Assembly (NCBI GenBank): GCA_036010965.1
Contig: DASCMO010000141.1
Location: 1-14,802 of the forward strand
From: GCA-2686265 sp036010965
GTDB taxonomy: Bacteria > Planctomycetota > UBA1135 > GCA-002686595
DNA length: 14,802 nucleotides
Direction of reading: 5' to 3'
Part shown: piece by piece, positions 1 to 6,182 of the stretch
Numbering within the stretch: position 1 is the first letter of the stretch
Layout of the letters: every line of letters starts with the position of its first letter
The notes under the pieces: model-generated
What the model saw: only the letters and a program-made list of their open reading frames with translations
What the model was told of the DNA's origin: nothing
Databases searched by the model: none
Made by a program: the position numbers and the translations under genes

Positions 1-778
1 CAGCCCCGCCGGTGCCGACAAACTTCAACTCATAGTCGCCCACGAGGGTGTCGAACATCTTGAAGCCGGTCAGGCCCGCGTCGCTCAAGCCAATCAGCAC
101 GACCGACTCGCTGTCGTTGCCTCCCGAGAAGAAGCCGCCCATGATCTGGGAGGGAGGTGCCAAGACGATGTTCGGGGGGACGGGGACGGAAATGCCGTTG
201 GGGTAGTGAGCGCCGCTGTTGAAGGCCAGGAAGTTAGTCCCCGAGCGCGGCAGCACGCCCGCGTTGTAGCCCTCGCTCAGCACCGCGCCGCCGTTACCGC
301 CATTGAAGTCCCAGCCGTCCCAGCCGGTGTTGAGGAAGAACAGGCTTCCGCGATCGCCGAGCAGGGGATAGGTCCCTGAAAACGCGTCGGGTTCGGCTTC
401 CTCATCGAAGTTCGTATAACCGGTGAGGCCAGCGCCGCCGCCCGAGGCGGGCAGGGGCATAGCGGAGAAGGGTAGTCCGGAGTCGGTCTTGGCTTGCATG
501 GCCTGCTGGCAGAGTTGCTGCAGACGCGCGATGCCTTCGTCGGAGGTCCAGTACCGGACTAGCTCATCCAACTCGCTGGTGTCGGTCTTGCCGGGTGCGG
601 GCGCTGCTTGGATGAGCGCAGCCCGGAGTGGGGCCGTGCGCGACGGTGCCTGTGTCTTGGGGGTTGGATTGCGCTGGCCAGTCACGCCGTCGCGGTCCGA
701 TCCGAGGCCTGAACCGGAGAGCGCAAAGACACAGCCGGCGGCTACTGCCGCGATCCACTGAGAGGTGCCTATGTTCAT
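1..778 (-). CDS. Exported protein of unknown function, 3' end outside the window
   Basis: An uninterrupted frame of 259 codons runs from an ATG at 778 leftwards off the window edge. AGGA lies 9 nt before the ATG (CAGGACGTCTCACC-ATG), which supports this start. Residues about 8-26 form a hydrophobic export signal. It is unusual in having no Lys or Arg in its first 28 residues. AAGC at 13-16 is a poor lipobox, so lipidation is only possible. Residues 28-65 are a Pro/Ala/Thr-rich linker, and about 68-97 look helical. From residue 120 the chain is Gly-, Asn- and aromatic-rich (LFFLNTGWDGWDFNGGNGG around 146-164, then SEGYNAGVLPRSGTNFLAFNS), which looks like an extracellular beta-sandwich. The layout recalls the ligand or anchor domains of PEP-CTERM-type exported proteins, but that sorting tail, if present, is outside the window. 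I do not recognise the family. It diverges from the TPR gene. Confidence 0.7.
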   Translation of the reverse strand, partial: MNIGTSQWIAAVAAGCVFALSGSGLGSDRDGVTGQRNPTPKTQAPSRTAPLRAALIQAAPAPGKTDTSELDELVRYWTSDEGIARLQQLCQQAMQAKTDSGLPFSAMPLPASGGGAGLTGYTNFDEEAEPDAFSGTYPLLGDRGSLFFLNTGWDGWDFNGGNGGAVLSEGYNAGVLPRSGTNFLAFNSGAHYPNGISVPVPPNIVLAPPSQIMGGFFSGGNDSESVVLIGLSDAGLTGFKMFDTLVGDYELKFVGTGGA

Positions 779-806
779 GGTGAGACGTCCTGTTGATGCT
801 TGGGGA

Positions 807-823
807 CGAGACAAGCGGTCTCG
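807..823. promoter_or_regulatory. Inverted repeat in divergent intergenic region
   Basis: CGAGAC-AAGCG-GTCTCG is a perfect 6-bp inverted repeat. It can be lengthened by a GAC/GTC step across a one-base bulge. It lies 29-45 bases upstream of the exported-protein ATG, in the 179-base spacer shared with the TPR gene. Further GAGAC (782-786) and GTCTC (882-886) copies lie in the same spacer. It could be an operator or a 5'-UTR hairpin of the minus-strand gene, or chance. Confidence 0.22.
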
Positions 824-957
824 CGTCTATTCTCTCTGGTGCGGATTGTGTCGGGGCCGGATCACTGGCGCGGGCGAACCCGTCTCGCCATCTTCATTCA
901 ACCCTATATGTTAGAGGAGCGTGCTGGAAGAGGGCCTTTCGAGGGTAGCCGAGTATC

Positions 958-2697
958 ATGGAACCCGTGCGAGCAGCCAAGACCGCCAAGAAAGGCCCTT
1001 CAGAGGAGCCTGAACACGGTTCAGTGCCCCAGCCGGTGCTGGCGAGCGGCCTCTCCTTCGCCCACGGATTGGCCGTCCTGGCCCTGATAGCCCTGGCAGT
1101 CGCGGGTTTGCTCCTGCGCCAGGGGCGCGGGGTGCGGCGTGAGCTGGAGGACACCGCGCGCGGGCTGGAGATCTCCAACGCCGCCCTGGCTCTCGAGTAC
1201 GGCAGGCTCGACGCGCGGAGCGATGAGCTCGCGCAGAGCAGCGCTGCCGCCTGGCGGCGGTTGGGGACCCTGGAGCGAGCCGCCGTCGAGAGCCAGGCGA
1301 CGGGCGAACGCGCGCGGGCGCGAGCCGTGGCAGCGGTCGCCCTGCGCCGCGCCGCCCTGGGCGCCGAGCACCCCGATACCCTCGCCGCCACCGCGGAGCT
1401 GAGTCGCACGCTGCGCGCCCTCGGGCGCGCCGACGAGGCGCTGGAGCATCTGCGCGCGGTGCTCGAGGGCCGCCGGCGCGTCCTGGGCGCCGAGCACCCC
1501 GAGACCCTCGATGCCCAGCTCCAGGTGGGTCGGGCGCTTGTCGTGCAGGGCGACCTGGGCTCTGCCGAGGCGCTCCTGCGCGAGGCACGCGACGGTCTCC
1601 TGCGCTCCCGCGGCGCGGACCACCCCGCCACCCTGACCGCCGCCAGCGACCTGGCGGAGGCCCTGGCCCTTGCCGGCTCCCTGGAGGCATCCGAACCGCT
1701 CTGCCGAGCGGTGCTCGCCGTGCGCCGTGAGCTCCTCGGGGATCAGCACCCCGCCACCTTGACCGCCATCCACAACCTCGGACTCCTGCTGAGCCAGCGT
1801 GGCGAACACGACCAGGCCACAGCGCTGCAGCGAGAGGTGCTTGCGGGGAGGCGAAGCGTGTTGGGCCCTGACCATGCCGATACGGTGCGCGCCCTCTCCG
1901 ACCTGGGCGGCCTGCTCTGGGCGCGCGGGGACCTGGCTGCCGCCGAACCCCTCCTGCGCGAGGCGCTCGAGTTTCACTCCGAGCATCGGGGAGACACTCA
2001 CCCTGACACCCTCAAGGCCCTCGCGAACCTGGCCGCCTTGCTCGTCAATCGCGATCGCTTCTCCGACGCCGAGGTGCTGCTGCGCGAGGAGCTGCACGCG
2101 CGCCGGCGCGTGCAAGGTCCGGGGGCCCTCCCCACCCTGGTCACAGCGGAAAAGCTAGGGATCGTCCTGGTCGGATTGGGACGTCTGCAGGAAGCGGAGT
2201 CCTTCCACCGCGAGGTCCTCGAGGGACGCCGACTCGCTCTCGGGGGCCACCACCCGCGGACCCTGGCGGCCCTCTACAAGCTGGGGGCTCTGCTCGTCAA
2301 TCGCGGGTTGCTCGTGGAGGCCGAACCCCACTGGCGCGAGGTGCTCGAGACTCGGCGTCGCGTTTTCGGCGAGGAGCACCCCGACACCCTCTCTGCCGCC
2401 TCCGACCTGGGGGGCCTGCTCCAGCGTCAGGGCCGACTCGAGGGCGCCGAGCCCTTCCTGCGCGCCACTCTCGAAGGCCGTCGGCGCATCCTCGGCGAGG
2501 GGCACGCCGACACCCTGGCGGCCGTCAGCAACCTGGGCGCCCTGTTCCTGGCTCGGGGCCTGCTGGAGGAGGCCGAGGGGCTCCTGAACGAGGCCTTGGC
2601 TGGATTCCGGAGCCTCCTGGGCGATGAGCATCCCCTCACCCTGGGCGCCCGCGAGGCCCTCGAGCGCCTGGCGCGTCAACGGGCGGCGGGCGGTTGA
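958..2697 (+). CDS. Membrane-anchored kinesin-light-chain-type TPR protein
   Basis: The protein has 579 residues: a charged N-terminus (1-30), one transmembrane segment (about 37-53), a helical and probably coiled-coil linker (about 56-132), and then TPR units to the C-terminus. The TPR region has ten complete units of exactly 42 residues from residue 133 and a 27-residue partial unit at 553-579. The unit consensus is xLGxEHPdTLxAxxxLGxLLxxrGxxxeAExLLREvLExRR, the TPR_10/TPR_12 type of kinesin light chain and of NB-ARC or kinase-linked bacterial proteins. Such arrays bind peptides or partner proteins; here the array would follow the single transmembrane segment, and topology is not certain. 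The array resembles the C-terminal half of planctomycete Ser/Thr kinase-TPR proteins, but no kinase domain precedes it in this frame. The ATG at 958 has a weak GAGGG-type RBS, and a TATATG at 905-910 could be its -10. Its partner is unknown. Confidence 0.85.
   Translation: MEPVRAAKTAKKGPSEEPEHGSVPQPVLASGLSFAHGLAVLALIALAVAGLLLRQGRGVRRELEDTARGLEISNAALALEYGRLDARSDELAQSSAAAWRRLGTLERAAVESQATGERARARAVAAVALRRAALGAEHPDTLAATAELSRTLRALGRADEALEHLRAVLEGRRRVLGAEHPETLDAQLQVGRALVVQGDLGSAEALLREARDGLLRSRGADHPATLTAASDLAEALALAGSLEASEPLCRAVLAVRRELLGDQHPATLTAIHNLGLLLSQRGEHDQATALQREVLAGRRSVLGPDHADTVRALSDLGGLLWARGDLAAAEPLLREALEFHSEHRGDTHPDTLKALANLAALLVNRDRFSDAEVLLREELHARRRVQGPGALPTLVTAEKLGIVLVGLGRLQEAESFHREVLEGRRLALGGHHPRTLAALYKLGALLVNRGLLVEAEPHWREVLETRRRVFGEEHPDTLSAASDLGGLLQRQGRLEGAEPFLRATLEGRRRILGEGHADTLAAVSNLGALFLARGLLEEAEGLLNEALAGFRSLLGDEHPLTLGAREALERLARQRAAGG
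1354..2694 (+). repeat. Tandem 126-bp coding repeat (10 full units plus partial)
   Basis: The coding sequence repeats in a strict 126-base (42-codon) phase from 1354 to 2613, followed by a degenerate 81-base partial unit to 2694. There are no insertions or deletions between units. The units have diverged in sequence. Best conserved are the HPdTL entry, the LGxLL core and the AExLLREvLExRR exit helix. Units 6-7 are the most divergent: GDTHPDTL is intact in unit 6, but unit 7 has GALPTL in place of the HPxTL motif. This is a protein-level TPR repeat, not a mobile or satellite repeat. Confidence 0.9.
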
Positions 2698-2773
2698 GCG
2701 CCGGACCGTACCCGAGCGGAAAATGCGCGCCTCGCGCCTCGCTCCGCGCCGCCCAGGGGTGGATGATCGCCCC

Positions 2774-3136
2774 GTGAAGATGGTCCTTTGGGTCGGCGCC
2801 GGCGGTTTCCTGGGAGCCGTGCTGCGCTACGGGCTGAGCTCCTGGCTCCCGGCCCAGCGCTTCGGCTGCGGCACCCTGACCGTCAACCTCCTCGGCTGCC
2901 TGGCGATCGGCGCCCTGGCCGGCTGGACCGAGACGCGCGGGGAACTGGACCCTCATACGCGGGCCCTCGTCATCAGCGGCGTCCTGGGCTCCTTCACCAC
3001 CTTCTCGGCCCTGAGCATCGAGGTCGTGGGATTCGCGCGCGACGGCCGCTCCATGCTGGCCTTCGCCGTCATGGCCGCCCACCTCGTCGGCGGGCTGGGC
3101 GCCGTCGTCATCGGGCGCCTCCTGGTTCTGCGCTGA
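2774..3136 (+). CDS. crcB: CrcB/Fluc fluoride ion channel
   Basis: This 120-residue inner-membrane protein belongs to the CrcB/Fluc family. These work as dual-topology dimers that export fluoride. Four hydrophobic segments are visible. Family motifs are GGFLGAVLRY (10-19), GTLTVNLLG with the pore Asn38 (33-41), and GSFTTFSALSIE (72-83) with the phenylalanine-box residues Phe75 and Phe78. The length is normal. The frame stays open upstream to an ATG at 2624 inside the TPR gene, and there is another ATG at 2723. Homologues begin just before the first helix, and AGGGGTGG lies about 12 nt before the GTG at 2774, so I chose that GTG. The ATG at 2780 is almost as good. The gene follows the TPR gene after 76 bases and is convergent with the hydrolase gene, with 18 bases between the stops. 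I see no fluoride riboswitch. Confidence 0.93.
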   Translation: MKMVLWVGAGGFLGAVLRYGLSSWLPAQRFGCGTLTVNLLGCLAIGALAGWTETRGELDPHTRALVISGVLGSFTTFSALSIEVVGFARDGRSMLAFAVMAAHLVGGLGAVVIGRLLVLR

Positions 3137-3154
3137 GCGTCCGCGCGTCCTCGC

Positions 3155-4633
3155 TCAGCGGCGCGTGGCGGCCCACGAGAGGCCGCGCCCGATCATTGGC
3201 TCGAGGCCGGCGGTCTGCTCGGGGTGGGGGCTGAAGAGCAGCACGCGCCCCGCGCCGAAGCGCGCGCGCACCACCGCCGGCTTGCCGACCATCATGGCGG
3301 GGTCCGCGCCGTTCTCGCCGACGCCGGTGCGAAAGCGCGCCAGCACCTCGGGCGTCGAGCGCTCCGGGCCGTCCTCCGGCGCCGGACCCTGGGCGGGCAC
3401 CATCAGCGGCCCCTGGGCGAAGTGGATGTCGAGGGCGTCGCCGCCCTCGCCGCCGAGCAGGGCGCCGCCCTCCTCGCTCAGTTCCATGCGCACGGTCCCT
3501 TTTCCGCGCCGCCAGTGCGCGCGGTCGTGGCTGTCGAGGGCGATCAGGCCCAGCCCCCATGAGTAGTTGTCCAGGGCCAGGTAGGCTCCGGCGCAGACCC
3601 CGACGTAGGCGCCGCCGTCGGCCACGAAGGAGCGCACGCGCTCGCGACCGGCTTGCCCCAGGGCGCGCGCCTGGCCGCTGCCGCTGCCTCCGGGGAAGAG
3701 CAGCCCGTCGAAGAGTCCCAGGGCGCCGTCGGCGATGTCCGCTGGGCCCACGCGCTCCACGCGCCAGCCGGGAAGCAGGGCCTGAAAGAGCGCCGTGCTC
3801 TTCCCCGTCCCGCCTCCGTCGAAGAGGGCCAGGGCCGGCTCGTCCGCGCCCGGGTCCAGCAGGCGTCCGGCGGACTCGTCGGCCATCTCCAGGTCCGCCA
3901 GCAGGGCGGCCACCATCTGCCGCTGCTGGCGGCAGCGCTTCGAGAGTGGTTGCTCGGCGTGGGTGGTCTCGAAGATGTGGCCCTCGATGTCGAGGGCCTC
4001 CGACGCCGCGCCGACGAGGCTGCCGCGCACCGGCGGCCCCAGGGCGACGAAGCGTCTCGCGGGGTCCTCGATCTCCGCATTCACCGCGGCCAGCAGCCTG
4101 GACCGGCGGGGGTGGTCCGCGGCACGCTGGGTGATGACGCTCGAGCCGACGCTCTTCGAACCCGCGGCGCGGAAGCCGTAGCCCTCGTGCAGGTCCACGA
4201 GCACGTCCGGTTCCCAGCCGAGGACGAAGTCCCAGATGCGCGCGGCCTGCTCGCTCCCCTGCTCGACGGAGGCGGGCGGGAAGTGGCGGTTGAGGTCTCC
4301 GGCGTCGCCTTCGAGGCCCGGGATGCGGCGCTGGTCGGCAGCCAGTGCGGGCTCGTTGCAGCGCGGCAGGACCACCAGTCGGCCGCGGGCCACGGTCCAG
4401 TCCGCCACCTGCCGGGCCGCCCGGGCGCCGGCGGGCTCGTTCCCGTGCATGCCGCCGGTGATCACGACCGTGGGCCCGGGCGCGTCGGCGGTCCACGCGC
4501 TCCATTCCGTCTCGAAGGGTGTGCCGGGGGCCAGCACGCCCTTCGTGCGCTCCCCGGCCGCGAGGGCGGCGGAGAGCAGGATCAGGGCTGTTGCGACCCG
4601 CGGCGCGCGGGCCAGGATCGAGGGCGCCACCAC
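3155..4633 (-). CDS. Exported zinc deacylase (AstE/AspA, M14-like) fused to a BPL_N/GATase1-like domain
   Basis: The 492-residue protein starts with a signal peptide (Arg-rich n-region, hydrophobic 13-26, AxA-like end near 24-26), so it acts outside the cytoplasm. Residues about 38-250 are a succinylglutamate-desuccinylase/aspartoacylase-type zinc hydrolase: GGMHGNEPAG supplies His63 and Glu66, DLNRHFP follows at 113-119, VDLHEGYGF supplies His149, and FETTH at 221-225 supplies a candidate catalytic Glu222. Residues about 265-490 look like the class I glutamine-amidotransferase fold of the biotin-ligase N-terminal family: FPGGSGSG (313-320), nucleophile elbow VGVCAGAYLA with Cys347, and FSPHPEQT with His470 and Glu472, so the triad looks intact. 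The family hydrolyses amide or peptide bonds of N-acyl amino acids or small peptides; this substrate is unknown. The start GTG directly follows the transporter stop. AGAGGGG suits the second GTG at 4630 slightly better. Confidence 0.85.
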   Translation of the reverse strand: MVAPSILARAPRVATALILLSAALAAGERTKGVLAPGTPFETEWSAWTADAPGPTVVITGGMHGNEPAGARAARQVADWTVARGRLVVLPRCNEPALAADQRRIPGLEGDAGDLNRHFPPASVEQGSEQAARIWDFVLGWEPDVLVDLHEGYGFRAAGSKSVGSSVITQRAADHPRRSRLLAAVNAEIEDPARRFVALGPPVRGSLVGAASEALDIEGHIFETTHAEQPLSKRCRQQRQMVAALLADLEMADESAGRLLDPGADEPALALFDGGGTGKSTALFQALLPGWRVERVGPADIADGALGLFDGLLFPGGSGSGQARALGQAGRERVRSFVADGGAYVGVCAGAYLALDNYSWGLGLIALDSHDRAHWRRGKGTVRMELSEEGGALLGGEGGDALDIHFAQGPLMVPAQGPAPEDGPERSTPEVLARFRTGVGENGADPAMMVGKPAVVRARFGAGRVLLFSPHPEQTAGLEPMIGRGLSWAATRR

Positions 4634-6055
4634 CTACCCCTCTGACTCGATCTCTGTCTTGCGCGTCTCCGCACCTTCCACAGTTTCCGGGCGCGGCTTG
4701 GCGTTCCAGATGCGGGTCGAGAGCAGCAGCCCGATGACCGCCGCGGGCAGCACGACCAGCAGCCAGATGCGCCAGTTCTGCGGGTCGGTCTGGGCCTCGC
4801 CCGTGGGCAGGATCTTGCCCAGGATGATCGATTGAGCACCGAAGCCCAGGTAGACCATGCCGTCGATGATGCCCACGGCGACGCCGGCGTTCTTGCGGCC
4901 TCCGAAGTCCATGCTGGCGGTGCCCGAGAGCATGCCGTGCACGCCGATCACGCTCAGGATGGAGAGCATCAGCACGAAGCCCGCCAAGGGGCTCGTGATC
5001 ACCATCGCCGTGCCGCCGATGGCGAGGGTCGCCAGGCCGTAGAGCAGCACGGCCGAGGGGCCGCGGCGCGACTGGAAGACGCGATCGGACAGCGTTCCGG
5101 CGAAGACGCCGCCCAGGATGCCGGCGATGCAGAGGAAGGCGCCCCAGTGGTGGCTCAGGAAGGTCTGGCCGGTCTCGTGGGCGAACACGTAGCCCCATTT
5201 CATGATGCCGCCGCGCACGAAACCGCTGCAGGTCTCGATCAGCACGATGGTCAGGATGACCGGATTGGAGAGCATGCGCCCCGCGATCTGGAGCACCGAT
5301 AGATGCTCGCCGGAGGCCTCGATGCTCGCGTCGCCCGGATCGAAATCCGCGTGTCCCGCGTCGCTTGGACGGTCGAAGACGACGAGGTAATCGACCACCG
5401 CGAACCCCAGCAAGATCATCGTCGGAATGAAGAAGACCCACTTCGTATCGAGGTTCTCGGCGATCGGCGTGCCCCAGTCGTATGCGAAGTACAGGCCGAG
5501 CGAGATCAGGATGCCGAAGATGCCTCCGAACGTGCCGCGCTCGCGAACGTGGAACCAGTGGGCGTTGACCTTGACGATCGAGACGGCTCCGAAGCTCTGA
5601 AAGTACATGTTCAGGGCGTAGAGCGCGCCGAAGGGCTTGACCAGGCTGCCCTCCCAGCCCGAGTGCAGCACGAGCCCCATCCCGAAGTTGGCCGCGGCCG
5701 CGCCCAGGGCGGCGGCGAGGATCGTCTTGCGTCCCCCGAAGCGGTCGGCCAGGGGACCGTTGATCAAGAAGGCCAGGGCGTAGGTCGTGGTCCCGATCAC
5801 CGTGATGGTGCCGAGCTCATCCTTGGTCATGATCCCCGTGACCTTGGCGACGTTGATGTTGTAGCGCCCCATGTAGAGGAACGCGTAGGTCAGGCCGAGG
5901 GGCAGCCAGTTCAGGATCCGCCGTTTGCGGAAGCTCTGGGAGTGGCCGAGGTCCGTGCGCGGCAGGCGCCGCAGCACGAGGGTGATGGCGACCAGCACCA
6001 GCAGGATCGTGAGGACCTCCTGGGCCAGAGGCGGGAGCGATTCGATGAGATTCAA
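4634..6055 (-). CDS. MFS organophosphate:phosphate antiporter (OPA family, GlpT-like)
   Basis: This 473-residue polytopic inner-membrane transporter carries the OPA-family signature. Residues matching the GlpT phosphate-binding arginines are present: Arg64 in YMGRYNINVAK and Arg281 in FVRGGIMKW. His166 in NAHWFHVRERG matches GlpT His165. PLADRFGGRK (101-110) is MFS motif A. GlpT/UhpT relatives take up sugar or glycerol phosphates in exchange for phosphate; the substrate here is inferred. The position of GlpT Lys46 is Tyr65. An additional hydrophobic helix (about 12-29) precedes the normal first helix. The frame is open to an ATG at 6112 that has no ribosome binding site. I prefer TTG at 6055 because GGAGAG sits 7 nt before it. 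The TAG stop abuts the GTG of the exported hydrolase, so the two form an operon. The gene is divergent from the sulfatase. Confidence 0.85.
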   Translation of the reverse strand: MNLIESLPPLAQEVLTILLVLVAITLVLRRLPRTDLGHSQSFRKRRILNWLPLGLTYAFLYMGRYNINVAKVTGIMTKDELGTITVIGTTTYALAFLINGPLADRFGGRKTILAAALGAAAANFGMGLVLHSGWEGSLVKPFGALYALNMYFQSFGAVSIVKVNAHWFHVRERGTFGGIFGILISLGLYFAYDWGTPIAENLDTKWVFFIPTMILLGFAVVDYLVVFDRPSDAGHADFDPGDASIEASGEHLSVLQIAGRMLSNPVILTIVLIETCSGFVRGGIMKWGYVFAHETGQTFLSHHWGAFLCIAGILGGVFAGTLSDRVFQSRRGPSAVLLYGLATLAIGGTAMVITSPLAGFVLMLSILSVIGVHGMLSGTASMDFGGRKNAGVAVGIIDGMVYLGFGAQSIILGKILPTGEAQTDPQNWRIWLLVVLPAAVIGLLLSTRIWNAKPRPETVEGAETRKTEIESEG

Positions 6056-6062
6056 GCGAGGA

Positions 6063-6068
6063 CTCTCC
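6063..6068 (-). promoter_or_regulatory. Shine-Dalgarno GGAGAG deciding a TTG start
   Basis: Minus-strand GGAGAG is followed by TCCTCGC and then TTG at 6055. It is the only strong ribosome binding site near the transporter's N-terminus. The upstream ATG at 6112 is preceded by a C/G run with no Shine-Dalgarno sequence, and it would add 19 polar residues. Confidence 0.55.
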
Positions 6069-6182
6069 AGGCGTGCGCGGATGGTGCAGGGGCGGCATGA
6101 TCGGCCCCTCATCGGGCGGGCGCAAGTCCGCGCTCCGACCCCGCTTCACTCCCACGCCTGTTCCACCGTCAGGCTGCTCCCC

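Noticed and set aside
894..1690. Long minus-strand frames opposite the TPR gene
   Set aside because: They are rich in Arg, Pro, Ala and Ser with no domain signal, and mirror the codon periodicity of the real plus-strand TPR frame.
1354..2613. CRISPR or minisatellite reading of the regular 126-base repeat
   Set aside because: The repeat is in frame, sequence-diverged and encodes a known TPR unit; there are no spacer-repeat alternations.
2698..2773. Possible fluoride (crcB) riboswitch before the CrcB gene
   Set aside because: The spacer has GGGGTGGATGATCGCCCC-like sequence, but I cannot fit the pseudoknotted fluoride aptamer, and most of the leader would have to lie in the TPR coding region.
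3800..3820. P-loop-like FDGGGTGKST in the exported hydrolase (residues 271-280)
   Set aside because: The spacing is not GxxxxGK[ST] (Asp occupies the first Gly position), there is no Walker B partner, and the stretch lies at the expected first strand of the BPL_N-like domain of an exported protein.
3108..5441. 777-codon minus-strand frame spanning the hydrolase and transporter
   Set aside because: It is the out-of-frame shadow of two well-supported genes on the same strand and has Arg/Pro/Gly-rich composition with no motifs.
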